A stretch of 64,000 bases of DNA from Tetramitus jugosus (lineage: Eukaryota; Heterolobosea; Eutetramitea; Acrasida; Vahlkampfiidae): contig OW569353.1 in the NCBI GenBank assembly GCA_937625935.1, forward strand, positions 548,121 to 612,120. Direction: 5' to 3'. The notes under the pieces are model-generated. The model was not told the DNA's origin. It made no database searches and was given only the letters and a program-made list of their open reading frames with translations. This document shows positions 1 through 9,454 of this stretch, piece after piece. The translations under genes were made by a program, and so were the position numbers. Position 1 is the stretch's first letter. Every line of letters begins with the position of its first letter.

Positions 1-134
1 ATGAGAAATGATGTCAGTAGCAGAGAGAGAACAAGAATTGTTGTGAGTGCTTTGTGAAGACACGAATTGTTGTGTTGTTGCTGTTGTTGTTTGGTGGGAG
101 TGGTACCAGTGGATGATGATTTTTTGGTCGTCAT
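1..134 (-). CDS. N-terminal fragment of an unidentified membrane or secreted protein, cut by the window edge
   Basis: An ATG on the minus strand (complement of 132-134) opens a 44-codon frame that runs off the left edge without a stop. The first 20 or so residues are polar and end in a glutamine run. A hydrophobic stretch rich in Leu, Thr and Ser follows at residues 32-44, which looks like a signal peptide or signal anchor. It is divergent from the NFACT-R gene at 408, so 135-407 probably holds both promoters. The family cannot be named from this fragment. Confidence 0.5.
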   Translation of the reverse strand, partial: MTTKKSSSTGTTPTKQQQQQHNNSCLHKALTTILVLSLLLTSFL

Positions 135-407
135 CGATGCTGCAATTGATTTCTGAGAGGAAAGCTTTCTTTTGTTGTTTTCTTTGGGGTGTTTGGCTGC
201 GAAATCTATTCTCCTGACATTATTCTCCTGACTGGTTGGCGCCGAATTATGTCAACGTTTTTGGCGCGAGGACTGTTCGCAACTTTTTCAGTTCTGTTCG
301 CACATGAACTTCACTTCCAGAATAAAGGCAAGAAATTTGCATGATCAGAAAAAATTAAACAACAAACAAAAACAAAACAAAAGCAATAGAACAAGAACGA
401 AAAAACA

Positions 408-788
408 ATGGTCAAAGTGTATGAATCTTCAAACGGTCTCAAGATGACCGTTGGTCAGAATGCAGTCGAAAATGATCAAATCCGCAAAAGTGCCTCACAA
501 AAGGACATGTGGTTCCATTTGGAGAATGTGGCTTCTCCACATGTGATTCTCTCTGCTCCAAAATCTGGGTCCTTCTCGAGACAAGATATATCCGAGGCTG
601 CACAATTGTGCAAGTACTACAGTAAACAAAAGAGCGCGCCAAAATCCAGTGTCATCTACATTAATGTCAAGAGAGTGAAGAAGGTGCCTGAGATTGATGG
701 ACGGTGTGAGTTGGCAGCAAAACCGGAGCAGCTGTTTGTGTTCCACTCGGACGAAGATTTAATCGAGGACGTGAAACTCATTTCTTAA
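408..788 (+). CDS. Stand-alone NFACT-R (DUF814) domain protein
   Basis: This 126-residue protein is almost entirely one NFACT-R domain, the RNA-binding module found at the C-terminal side of NEMF/Tae2/RqcH and in small CCDC25-like proteins. The diagnostic block DMWFHLENVASPHVIL lies near residues 33-48. It is followed by a helical segment with a paired tyrosine (LCKYYSKQKS) and the basic strand VIYINVKRVKKVPE. Family members act in ribosome-associated quality control or bind nucleic acid, but the role of single-domain versions is less settled. There is no CCDC25-type coiled-coil extension. The ATG sits in the A-rich context AAAACAATG. The stop lies 90 bp from the convergent scramblase gene. 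Confidence 0.82.
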   Translation: MVKVYESSNGLKMTVGQNAVENDQIRKSASQKDMWFHLENVASPHVILSAPKSGSFSRQDISEAAQLCKYYSKQKSAPKSSVIYINVKRVKKVPEIDGRCELAAKPEQLFVFHSDEDLIEDVKLIS

Positions 789-878
789 GAAGTGTTGGTG
801 TTTAGGTCGTATACTGATTATCTGAGTATTATCGTGAATAGAAGAAGTCCATGTTGCTCAACAGAGTTATGTGTCGTA

Positions 879-1709
879 CTATTCCTCAATGTCAAAGTAG
901 ACATAGTTGATGAAAAAGGCCGAGCTGAATAACAGTGCCTTGTCTTCTGATGAGGAATGAATTGGAAAATCGATAACGAGTGGATCAATGCCAACTGAAC
1001 TGGCATTCTTGTTCATCATTGGATTAAAGTCTCTCTTTTTCTTCTGAATTGTACCAATGATCTCTTCTGGATTACTTTCTGGTGATATGTTCATTCTCCG
1101 TGTGAAACAACCTCCATGCAGTATGAATAGTAATTGATTAGCATAGTCCCGTACTTCGACAAATCTCTTTCCAAAGCTTGCTCTTGTTGATATAGTACCA
1201 AGTAATTCCTCGCTGTTTTGTGATACTTTGTGATGATAAACTTGCATGATTTGTTTTCCGAAACTGAACTTTCTTTTGAGTGTTAGAAGCTTCCTTGTCT
1301 GTTCCCGAGCATTTGAGACTTCCTCTTTGTTCCTTTGTGTGACAACACACAGACCTATTGTAATAGAAAAAGATCTTCTTTGACCGAGGAAGAACCTCGA
1401 AATTGGTGAGGATTCTTCTTCAGCTGTGAGATAGACGTGTTCCCGAAGATGGCTAAACTCGATCAGGAATCGACTCTCTGGTTGAACATTCTGCATCAAT
1501 TCACTTGGACTTATCATTCTCTTAATAAAACAACTTTGGTTCTCCGTTTTCTCAACAAGCGATCCCATTTGATGTTTAAATATCTTGTCAAAAACAGGCA
1601 ACGTATGGTCCATGATAGCCTGGACAACTTCCTCTTCCTGAGAAGAAGAAACACTCCAGCTCGAATCAGGCGGACAGATATATTGAGCTCCAGATTCACT
1701 AATCCTCAT
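879..1709 (-). CDS. Phospholipid scramblase family protein
   Basis: The 276-residue protein has the scramblase fold signature. The C-terminal block (residues about 240-274) carries LVIDFPIHSSSEDKALLFSS followed by AFFINYVYFD, which matches the family ending of an Asp-Phe-Pro segment and a hydrophobic final strand. Earlier segments (RRSFSITIGLCVVTQ; EELLGTIST; EEIIGTIQKK) fit the repeated strands of the 12-stranded barrel. Family proteins mediate or regulate movement of phospholipids between membrane leaflets, or act in the nucleus. The proline-rich N-terminus of animal PLSCR1 is missing. The start ATG (complement of 1707-1709) is 125 bp from the divergent ADAT2 start, so the two probably share a promoter. 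The subfamily is uncertain because overall similarity seems low. Confidence 0.72.
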   Translation of the reverse strand: MRISESGAQYICPPDSSWSVSSSQEEEVVQAIMDHTLPVFDKIFKHQMGSLVEKTENQSCFIKRMISPSELMQNVQPESRFLIEFSHLREHVYLTAEEESSPISRFFLGQRRSFSITIGLCVVTQRNKEEVSNAREQTRKLLTLKRKFSFGKQIMQVYHHKVSQNSEELLGTISTRASFGKRFVEVRDYANQLLFILHGGCFTRRMNISPESNPEEIIGTIQKKKRDFNPMMNKNASSVGIDPLVIDFPIHSSSEDKALLFSSAFFINYVYFDIEE

Positions 1710-1834
1710 CTTGTTGTGACCAATAAGTATACAATGTTGGTTGCTTGTTTCCGTGGATTCAGTGTTCTCTTCACTTGAAAAACTCCTCCACCACGAAATT
1801 CACGAACAACAAACACGCGCCAAATCAAACGAAC

Positions 1835-2440
1835 ATGACCACGCCACAGTTTACGGAACGGGACGAACGGTTCATGAAACAAGCACTGATCGCAGCGGAG
1901 AATGCGCTCAAAGAAGGTGAAGTACCCGTTGGTTGTGTCATTGTGCACAATCCAACCAACAAGGTGATTGGAACTGGTTGGAACAAGACTGTAGAAAAGA
2001 GAAATGGGACGAGGCATGCGGAATTTGAAGCTTTTGATGAGATTTTGGAAGAAAAGGGATATGAAGCTTCCATTTTCCAAGAATGCACACTGTATGTGAC
2101 TGTGGAGCCTTGCATCATGTGTGCGAGTGCATTGTTACTCATGCGAATTCAAAGAGTCATTTGTGGATGCATGAATGACAAGTTTGGAGGCTGTGGATCC
2201 ATTTATCATGTTCATGAGCATTCACAGACGACGGGACACGATCCTACTGACAACAACAATAGTAACTTGTTGAAATTTTCAAATTATGAGTGTGTGAGTG
2301 GATTGTTTGCTGAGCAGGCGATTCAATTGTTGAAACGATTCTATGAACAGGAGAATCCATTGGCACCGAAACCGCAACGCAAAAAGAGAAAGACGGAAGC
2401 AACAACGACAATGACTGGGAAAGAAGAAGGTTTGCTGTGA
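1835..2440 (+). CDS. ADAT2: tRNA-specific adenosine deaminase, catalytic subunit (ADAT2/Tad2-like)
   Basis: This zinc-dependent deaminase has the cytidine-deaminase motif: H61-A-E63 in GTRHAEFEAF and P92-C-I-M-C96 in EPCIMCASAL. His and the two Cys bind zinc, and Glu63 is the proton shuttle. In eukaryotes ADAT2 pairs with ADAT3 to convert A34 to inosine in tRNA anticodons. The ATG at 1835 is preferred because the frame further upstream has no ATG and the site is preceded by an A/C-rich leader. The C-terminus is basic (PKPQRKKRKTEA), a possible nuclear signal or tRNA-binding tail. Residues 133-145 hold a low-complexity insertion (HSQTTGHDPTDNNNSN). A CMP-type deaminase is a less likely alternative. 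Length is 201 residues. Confidence 0.88.
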   Translation: MTTPQFTERDERFMKQALIAAENALKEGEVPVGCVIVHNPTNKVIGTGWNKTVEKRNGTRHAEFEAFDEILEEKGYEASIFQECTLYVTVEPCIMCASALLLMRIQRVICGCMNDKFGGCGSIYHVHEHSQTTGHDPTDNNNSNLLKFSNYECVSGLFAEQAIQLLKRFYEQENPLAPKPQRKKRKTEATTTMTGKEEGLL

Positions 2441-2516
2441 TTGTTGTTGAACAGCAGCAACGAATGAGATTGGTGTAAAAGGGTGTGCAAGATGAGGTAC
2501 TACCAGTAAAAACCGT

Positions 2517-3443
2517 TTAATGTTGACACACAATGATGAGATCCGTGCGAAAATGCGAATCGATAAATGTATCCCAACTAATTTGCTTCTCTGACCACAA
2601 ACTCTGAATACGGTGTCTCTGTGGCAGTGCAAGCCCCATGCTTGTAGTTATGACCTGAATGGGATTATCGTGGACACCCAGTGTATAAGTCATGCATGAA
2701 TGTTCTGTGCAGTGTACATCAATGAGACTCCTCGTATGGTCGTAAGGAGCAGTGGGAAACCAAAATTTGAGTATCTTGCCAATCTCGGTCCGATCGTAGC
2801 TGGGTTTCGCTAGTGCGACCATGTTAAAGTTGCAGCGGGACGCATGATCTACAAATCCTTGTTTTCGCTTCAACTCAATGAAGTCCACCAAACAACGCGA
2901 GGTGCTCCACAAAAGTGTGCAATTGGTTTGCTCAGTCAACTCCTCCGTGTTGTCCTGTATCAACGAAATGGATAGCACTTGTGTTCCGTGTTGGTTCTGG
3001 AGAAGATGTCCAATATTTTGCTCCATTTTTCTTGGAGAGTGTGCATAGTAGAGGATAATGGTCGCGAACTGAATATCATCACCGATTCTACCGATCCAGG
3101 TCATTGGTACGCCCGAGGTATTCTTTAAAATGTCCTCAGCTGAGCATGTTACTGCGCCCTGAAGCATTGCAGGAATGAGACCTCCTGCATTGGTCAATAA
3201 TGGTGTCGTAGAACATGTGCCCTCTTCTTCCGCTGTAGATATGGACTTTTCTCGATCGAAGGGTGGTACACGATGCACCATTGCAAAGAGCGTCTCGCAA
3301 AAGTCCCGATTAGATGAATAGATGTGGATGTAGCGCCTACAGGTTCGGAGATGAAGCAACAATTGTTGTACAAAGTGCGTCCCAATGGGTGAGTTCAGCT
3401 GAGTCACAGCATAAAGGGAGAAGTTATTTCGTGGGAAGAGCAT
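2517..3443 (-). CDS. Hypothetical protein, 308 aa
   Basis: The family is not recognised. The frame is intact from an ATG (complement of 3441-3443) to the stop and is co-oriented with ARMH3 immediately upstream (70 bp gap). The N-terminus VTQLNSPIGTHFVQQLLLHL alternates hydrophobic and polar residues like a strand-helix start. The C-terminal half is cysteine- and histidine-containing without a clear zinc-binding spacing. There is no signal peptide, membrane helix or low-complexity block, unlike its neighbours, so it is probably a compact cytosolic domain. Length and composition support a real gene. No function is proposed. Confidence 0.6.
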   Translation of the reverse strand: MLFPRNNFSLYAVTQLNSPIGTHFVQQLLLHLRTCRRYIHIYSSNRDFCETLFAMVHRVPPFDREKSISTAEEEGTCSTTPLLTNAGGLIPAMLQGAVTCSAEDILKNTSGVPMTWIGRIGDDIQFATIILYYAHSPRKMEQNIGHLLQNQHGTQVLSISLIQDNTEELTEQTNCTLLWSTSRCLVDFIELKRKQGFVDHASRCNFNMVALAKPSYDRTEIGKILKFWFPTAPYDHTRSLIDVHCTEHSCMTYTLGVHDNPIQVITTSMGLALPQRHRIQSLWSEKQISWDTFIDSHFRTDLIIVCQH

Positions 3444-3513
3444 ACTTGGTTTTTTGTTTTTTTGGGTTGTTCCACGAAGTCGGTTTTCGAAACGGGATCA
3501 CACTAACTGTTTT

Positions 3514-5793
3514 TTACTGTGAAGTGGGTGCATTCATTTGCCTAAATGTGGCATCGACGATACCTGTCCTCGTCTCATAGACAAACAATCGCATGATACG
3601 ATTGAAGAAGGTGATTTCATTGGGATTTTCTAGGTATTCCTCACGATTCTCCAGTCCCGATATCTTGACAATACTTATCTCTGGCACCACTTTTCGAATA
3701 ATGTTCAAAACTTCAGTCTCTGATGGATAACTGTATCCGTGTTTGAGCTCTAATTGTGACACAACATCTGAGATGATGATGGCCACATTTTGCAATAATC
3801 CCATGACAGGGTTCTTCTTCTTCAAGTTTCGCTCCATCCAATCACTCAACTTGTCAAACACTTGCCTATGGTAGATCATTTGATAAATCATTTCCTCTTG
3901 ATCGATTCTGGATGGGAAGAACAAGTCACCCTTCAGTATTCCAAAATTGAAGATTGTGAGAACTTGCCCCAGTATATTACATGCTCTGACCTTGTCTCCA
4001 TTGCAATTGCCTTCAGCAATGACATCACAGATCCGGATCAGTGATGTCCACAATTGCTTCCAATCTGTCACAAATCGGATTCGGAATTTCTTTGCAAGAC
4101 ACAATATGGCATGTGTCGCTGAGAGAGCCTTACTGTACATTTCCATGGAGAAGTGATGGCGAGTCATGTGATGATTCAAGAATTGAATCAACAATTCAAA
4201 CACAATCTTTGCCAATGAACCATGGCCATCACATGATCGCACAGTGAATTGTCCCTTCTCTTTGAAGAATAGTGTAAAATCAAGCTTTACATTATTATCA
4301 AACATGAAGGATCGGAACACTTTCTTATCGACGAGGCACAGTATAATGATCAGGCAAAAATGAGAATAATACTGTGTCGATATGTCTTCGTTTGATGAGT
4401 TCTGAGTCGCTGTTATTTGTGTATTGTTCGCATTCTTCACATAATTATTAATATAGTGAGGTTCCTGGAACAAGATGGAGCAGTACTTTAGAAACTGTTG
4501 CAGAATGAGAGGACAACCCCTAACATTTCCACCTCTACCGCGCTCATCCAACCGATCCATCACATCAGCACTCGTCTCTCTTTCGATTCTTCGTTGATTG
4601 TCTTCATTCGCTGCAATACTCGCAAGAGATCGAGTCAACAATCCCACAAAATTCTCATTGACATGAATGAGCTCGTACAACATGAGAAGCATGGCACTCA
4701 CTTGTTTGACATCCTTTGGTTTTGCAGCTCCAGCACTAGCGCTACTCGTCGTTGTCGTCGCAGTCGCAGAAGAGAACAAACTGTTCCAAACATAGGTAAA
4801 AATCGATGCATTCGCTGCTACAGTCATCTCAAACGAACTTGTCCACACGCTCAAATATCTCGTAATCACATCACTAAACGCCATCAACACTGCAGGCTGC
4901 TCAATCTTCTTCAAATGCGCCAAATAAATATTCTCCTTCATACTCTCATACTTTCTATAATTGACTAGAATGCTGAGACAAACAAGCGCATTCTTCTTCA
5001 TCTTCATACTCGTCTGTTGTGACATGAGAACATGAACCAAACTGTCGTACACATCAACCAACATGAAATAATCAATCAACGCATTCTGATTCACATTCTC
5101 CTGACCCGTCAACAAAATGACAAACAGTGCCAGAGCCAACTGCTGCACCTTACTATTCTTCTCCTGCACAATACACTCACAACACTGAACAATCAACTTT
5201 TTAAAATAATCATCTGCATTCTGCAATCCACTCACCATATTCAAAATGTTCAGCACTGAAAAGGAAGAAGATGAACTACCACCACCACTAGAGCTACTAC
5301 CCATATTCGAACTTGAAAAATTCGAAGCCACAAATGAATTTCCACCTTTTCTAAACAATGACTGAAACAAGACACACAGAGTCAACAGTGCATTGATGCG
5401 TCTCGTATAAGACACATTGACCACATGTTTCAACAAGTTTAAAAACAGTGGATTCAGTATGCTTCTCTGCATGGACAACAATTCTTCTTCACTGGTCAAC
5501 TGGATGCAATCTTCGAGGTATTTTGTGTTGACTTTGAGCAGAAAAAGTTCATCCCAAAATTCAACATTTTCCACCCTGTGATGATTGTCGTTATCACCAT
5601 TTGATGATAATGATGAAGGTTTTTGAAAGATGGGTTGATTGTTGAACAATTGTTCATAGATGCTTACGAATTTTTCCTTGTGTGAGGAGGCACTGGGAGG
5701 TGAATCACCTGTTATGCTTGTGGTGGTTGACGACGCCGCGTTCGTGGAGTGATCCGAATGGTTACTGCTGTTACTCAACAGACCGAAAATCAT
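3514..5793 (-). CDS. ARMH3: ARMH3-like armadillo-helical protein (C10orf76 family)
   Basis: A 759-residue all-helical protein. The N-terminal block FWDELFLLKVNTKYLEDCI, followed by LTSEEELLSMQ and RINALLTLCVLFQSLFRKGG, matches the conserved start of ARMH3 (DUF1741). In animals ARMH3 is a cytosolic Golgi-associated protein that binds PI4KB and GBF1 and supports PI4P production. Low-complexity inserts distinguish this copy: Ser/Thr-rich residues 6-35 and a Gly/Ser run near residues 165-180. The frame is open upstream to a GTG, but the first ATG is the complement of 5791-5793 and is taken as the start. Length is slightly longer than the animal protein because of the inserts. Confidence 0.82.
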   Translation of the reverse strand: MIFGLLSNSSNHSDHSTNAASSTTTSITGDSPPSASSHKEKFVSIYEQLFNNQPIFQKPSSLSSNGDNDNHHRVENVEFWDELFLLKVNTKYLEDCIQLTSEEELLSMQRSILNPLFLNLLKHVVNVSYTRRINALLTLCVLFQSLFRKGGNSFVASNFSSSNMGSSSSGGGSSSSSFSVLNILNMVSGLQNADDYFKKLIVQCCECIVQEKNSKVQQLALALFVILLTGQENVNQNALIDYFMLVDVYDSLVHVLMSQQTSMKMKKNALVCLSILVNYRKYESMKENIYLAHLKKIEQPAVLMAFSDVITRYLSVWTSSFEMTVAANASIFTYVWNSLFSSATATTTTSSASAGAAKPKDVKQVSAMLLMLYELIHVNENFVGLLTRSLASIAANEDNQRRIERETSADVMDRLDERGRGGNVRGCPLILQQFLKYCSILFQEPHYINNYVKNANNTQITATQNSSNEDISTQYYSHFCLIIILCLVDKKVFRSFMFDNNVKLDFTLFFKEKGQFTVRSCDGHGSLAKIVFELLIQFLNHHMTRHHFSMEMYSKALSATHAILCLAKKFRIRFVTDWKQLWTSLIRICDVIAEGNCNGDKVRACNILGQVLTIFNFGILKGDLFFPSRIDQEEMIYQMIYHRQVFDKLSDWMERNLKKKNPVMGLLQNVAIIISDVVSQLELKHGYSYPSETEVLNIIRKVVPEISIVKISGLENREEYLENPNEITFFNRIMRLFVYETRTGIVDATFRQMNAPTSQ

Positions 5794-5918
5794 GATTGTC
5801 GTTCGTTGGTTGGCTTTTTTTTTCTCGTTGAACACGTGGTTTGTGTTTGATGTGGGTAAGTTTTTTGGTTGATGACGGTTTGGGAAGGTAATGAGTGTAG
5901 TGGTGATGTGAATGTTTA

Positions 5919-6182
5919 TTATACAATGTTGGACTCCTTCTCTTTGTAGTCTAGATAGGTTCGCATGATTCCATCCGAGTAGTTCTTTTCTGGGAGAGGT
6001 AGGTGAGCTCGTTTTTTCAAGTATTTGGTCATACCCTTACTGAGTTGCTTGGCTCTTTGATACACGACCAAGCCAGCTAATTTGTTTGCTGAGAAGGAAC
6101 CTAGGTTGCAAATGTGGATTTGGGAGAACAAAGTTCTCTCTTCGTCAATCTTTCGCAATGTATATACAATGATATCTTTCAT
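5919..6182 (-). CDS. Hypothetical small protein; 5' end unresolved
   Basis: An open frame ends at 5919. Its first ATG is at 6182 (87 residues, starting MKDIIVYTLRKID), but the frame continues without a stop up to 6254. A pyrimidine-rich AG at 6255-6257 could be a splice acceptor, so an upstream exon is possible, although I found no convincing ATG exon before the neighbouring gene at 6402. The product is basic (KQLSKGMTKYLKKRAH) and ends in a charged tail. Family not recognised. The region upstream of 6257 also has tiny plus-strand frames that look random. Confidence 0.4.
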   Translation of the reverse strand: MKDIIVYTLRKIDEERTLFSQIHICNLGSFSANKLAGLVVYQRAKQLSKGMTKYLKKRAHLPLPEKNYSDGIMRTYLDYKEKESNIV

Positions 6183-6401
6183 CTCACAAGTTGTTCCTCC
6201 ATCTGGGATGTAGGGCTTTGCTATGCTCACTGCCTCGTGTTTCTTTACTCGATACTATAATGTAAAGATGGCATCCCTTGGAGGAAGTAAAAAACGAGAG
6301 AATAGAAAGAAGGGGAAACAATAGATGGGTTCAGATCAAAAGCGGACAGCTATTTACAAAAAAGGGATCGAAATTGGGCGAGTTCTGGCTAAATATTTCC
6401 T

Positions 6402-7316
6402 TCAGAGCTCCAACAGCTGACTAACAACTTTTGTTAGATCACCAGCATTCTTTTGGAGGAGGAACTTGTTGAAGTCGACATTTGGGAAGCCCATGGCGAC
6501 GAGAGAGTTGAGTTGATTCTCATATTCGAACACTTCTTCAGTGTCCATTTGTGGCTCATCCATAACGATTTCATTGGTCTCTTCAGTTGCCTCCACTGGA
6601 GTTTCTTCTCTTGCTTCTTCTGGTCTTGTTTGAATGTTCTCTTCCATAGATACATCCTCGTCAACCAAGTGATTGTCGTTGACCACAGTAGGGATGTTAA
6701 CAGGTTGCACTTCTTGGACAGTCTCCTTCTCCATGTTCTTCTTCTTTTCAGCTCTATTGAAACCAAAGCGATGACCACGTCTTCCATGACACATGAACAA
6801 TGGACGGTCATTCACATCCATGTTTCTTGGTGGCATACCAGTGTGTGGTCTTGGGTGACCATGATGGCATCGATTGACAGAGTGTCTGCCATGGTGGTGG
6901 TGATGAGCATGATGATGGTGAGGATGATGCTGAGAGTGGTGCGGGTGATGAGGATGGTGGTGTGGGTGGTGCGGGTGATGCTGGTGATGAGGATGAGGAT
7001 GGTGGTGACCTTCATGACCATTCTCCTTGGACAAATAGTGGCACTTGAACTTCAATGTCTGAGAGTTAGAAGCTTGTTGCATAGTGTTCAAAGCAAAGTT
7101 CCACTCTGCCTCAGTGGAAATGGTCACCCATTCAGATTCCTCATCCAGATATTGAACGTTTGTGTCATAATTGGCTGCACGAGTATAGAAAGGAGCACTT
7201 TCATACATGTCTCTCAATTGTTTGACGAATGATTGGAATGAGTCTTGAGTGTTCATCTGAATTCTTCTAATGTCATTTCCAGGGTGCAGGTAAATCTTGG
7301 TGTGTACGAGTGGCAT
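6402..7316 (-). CDS. PB1-UBA protein, p62/NBR1-like selective autophagy receptor candidate
   Basis: Residues 1-95 form a PB1 domain: an N-terminal strand with a basic patch (TKIYLHPGNDIRRIQM) and an acidic OPCA-like segment around YLDEESEWVTISTEAEW. Residues about 100-145 are an extreme His-rich linker, and residues 262-304 form a UBA domain with the MGF loop (LVAMGFPNVDFNKFLLQ) and closing Leu-Leu. The order PB1...UBA is that of p62/SQSTM1 and NBR1, which link ubiquitinated cargo to autophagosomes. The ZZ zinc finger and FW domain are not present. An acidic Glu-rich stretch precedes the UBA, but no unambiguous LIR motif stands out. The His-rich linker may bind metal (inference). Autophagy receptor function is likely but not shown by sequence alone. 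Confidence 0.75.
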   Translation of the reverse strand: MPLVHTKIYLHPGNDIRRIQMNTQDSFQSFVKQLRDMYESAPFYTRAANYDTNVQYLDEESEWVTISTEAEWNFALNTMQQASNSQTLKFKCHYLSKENGHEGHHHPHPHHQHHPHHPHHHPHHPHHSQHHPHHHHAHHHHHGRHSVNRCHHGHPRPHTGMPPRNMDVNDRPLFMCHGRRGHRFGFNRAEKKKNMEKETVQEVQPVNIPTVVNDNHLVDEDVSMEENIQTRPEEAREETPVEATEETNEIVMDEPQMDTEEVFEYENQLNSLVAMGFPNVDFNKFLLQKNAGDLTKVVSQLLEL

Positions 7317-7610
7317 GGTTGTTGTTATTCTAAGTTATTGGTGTGTTGGGTTGTTATCTTTTGTTGTTGCAGTGTTGTGAATCTCAAAACCAATTTATAG
7401 TGAGTGAGAAGGTTGAAGAGAGCCTCCACGAACTGTGCGTTTTTCTGCCATTGCGGGAATTGCAGGAATTCCTCGGAAAAAACCAAAAATAACTTGGGAC
7501 ATCCATTACCAAACTGGACGACAGGTTTCCCTGTACGGAAAAAAATATTGAGCGCGATTTGATCAATTATCTCATCTTACAACAACAATTTCATTGAATA
7601 TTATTACTCT

Positions 7611-9167
7611 CTATTCTGCCAACAGCCAACGAGGAAATCCAAACAGAATCAGGGAAGCTCTTACAACTAGAGCAATCATTGAGAGGAATAGAAACATCAA
7701 CATGAACCAAGCAACCAAGCGTTGAGTAATTTTTCTCTTTGGAAATCCACCTGTGACAAGACTCCACTTTGTCACGTAGTACAGGAGAAATGATACAGCA
7801 CCAGATAAGATACCAATTCCTGCCTTGATTGGTGAAAATCCACCCGTTAGTTCGAACATCCTAAGCACTGAAGGATGTCCACCAATTATGATGACAATGA
7901 CTAACAATATGAGAGCAATGGTAAACTTGATTCCACCAATACCCAAAACAACGGCCACAATTGTTCCATTCAAGGAAGAAGTCACTAGAGGTGTACCATG
8001 AAAGAGAGTATCATTGGTTGTTGTCGGAGCGTTGACAAGAGACTCTATGGTATCGCCACCATACATTATCATTGGTAGCAAAGATCTGGAAATCGCCAAG
8101 GTGATTGACAAAATGGCTAACAATAAGTTGTTTAGCATTAAATCTCTTGTGATTACACAACTGGCAAACACGACCACCCAAGTGATAAAAGAGACATTGT
8201 ACAGTCGCTTTCCATGAGTCGAATCCATATCCAGAGGCGTTGTCATTGATCCATACTTGAATGTCATAAAGCATGAAAACAGTATCCACGCCTGTAAAAA
8301 TACATTAGCAATCATGTACCACTTTTGATCTACATAGTTAGCCAAACCACAAATAATCAAGGAGAAACACATGACTGTTGTAATGAGGTAACTTCCTGCA
8401 TCCAAACATTTCCTCTTGATCATGTACGTCTCTTGAATTGGCACAAAAGGTGGCTGGACTTTTGGATTCACGAACATCCAGGTCAAAATTCTCACATAGC
8501 TCAAAAGCAAATGCACTCCATCCAGCAAAACATCCAAAAAGGTCAAATCAGCATCTTCATCCTCCTCAGTCTTCTTCTCGTCACTCTCTGCACCTTCTTC
8601 ACCATTCCACCCATCTCCTATCTTTTCATAACCAGCACTATTGTAGTATTTGCCTTTGGTTGCTCTTTTACGCCTTCTCCTTGTCGAATACAGCGAATTC
8701 TTCCAATTGTAAAACTCCATTGCTCTACTCACATAAATATCTCGATAATTGCGGTCTCCAATTCGAATCACATGATCTCCTTCATTCATATCCTTTAGTT
8801 CTTGTTGATTGGCAGTCGCCGTATGATTCGATCCATAATCCACTGATATCCACGACAAATCACCACCCTGCTCATCAGCATTCTGCATCATTTCTCTACC
8901 CTCATTCACTGCAGAAGGGTTTTCTCTTGTTTCATCTACTGCTTGAGTCGATTGACTGCCATCTTGCATCATGTTCACAAAATCAGATTCCAACAAGCTC
9001 TTCCACAGAGAATTATTCCCATTGTTGTTTGTTGCATCAGTCAAGCAATGATAAAAGTGTCTATTGGTGCAAGAGAGAGCACAAACATCTCTTCCTCGAA
9101 CAAATGTCAACATGTTGTCAATGACCAAGTGATCTGGCAAATCTTCCAGTTGATCCAATGTGTCCAT
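7611..9167 (-). CDS. F-box domain protein with a multi-pass membrane C-terminus
   Basis: Residues 5-50 match an F-box (LEDLPDHLVIDNMLTFVRGR, then the DVCALSCTNRHFYHCL helix), the module that docks on Skp1 in SCF ubiquitin ligases. A polar, acidic linker follows (Glu/Asp-rich near residues 190-205). Seven or so hydrophobic segments then fill residues 215-515, for example YLITTVMCFSLIICGLANYV and FTIALILLVIVIIIGG. F-box proteins with several membrane helices are uncommon, so the protein may present a ubiquitin ligase at a membrane, or the N-terminus may only be F-box-like. The membrane domain family is not recognised. The start ATG (complement of 9165-9167) immediately precedes the F-box. Confidence 0.7.
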   Translation of the reverse strand: MDTLDQLEDLPDHLVIDNMLTFVRGRDVCALSCTNRHFYHCLTDATNNNGNNSLWKSLLESDFVNMMQDGSQSTQAVDETRENPSAVNEGREMMQNADEQGGDLSWISVDYGSNHTATANQQELKDMNEGDHVIRIGDRNYRDIYVSRAMEFYNWKNSLYSTRRRRKRATKGKYYNSAGYEKIGDGWNGEEGAESDEKKTEEDEDADLTFLDVLLDGVHLLLSYVRILTWMFVNPKVQPPFVPIQETYMIKRKCLDAGSYLITTVMCFSLIICGLANYVDQKWYMIANVFLQAWILFSCFMTFKYGSMTTPLDMDSTHGKRLYNVSFITWVVVFASCVITRDLMLNNLLLAILSITLAISRSLLPMIMYGGDTIESLVNAPTTTNDTLFHGTPLVTSSLNGTIVAVVLGIGGIKFTIALILLVIVIIIGGHPSVLRMFELTGGFSPIKAGIGILSGAVSFLLYYVTKWSLVTGGFPKRKITQRLVAWFMLMFLFLSMIALVVRASLILFGFPRWLLAE

Positions 9168-9454
9168 GGTGTTCTCGCTTTTGTTGTTTGTTTTTGGGCA
9201 GTTCGCTTGTGGGCGAAATAAGATCTCCTCGGGTAAAAAAAAACACTTGGCTCACAATGCGAACTTCATTCCATGAGGCAATTGGAAGGTATTCGAATTG
9301 TCATTGGTATGTCCAGATAAACGTGAATGATTGTATAAAGTACTCTGATCTCCATCCATCCATCCATACACTCCAACAACCCAAACTTGCAAGTTAATTT
9401 TGGTTTCATTCAAAAAAGAATCATAAAAACAGAAACAAACAAAAGGAATCAATC

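Noticed and set aside
6453-7232. Long plus-strand frame opposite the PB1-UBA gene
   Set aside because: It is the antisense of the His-rich and coding region; the minus-strand protein has clear domains at both ends.
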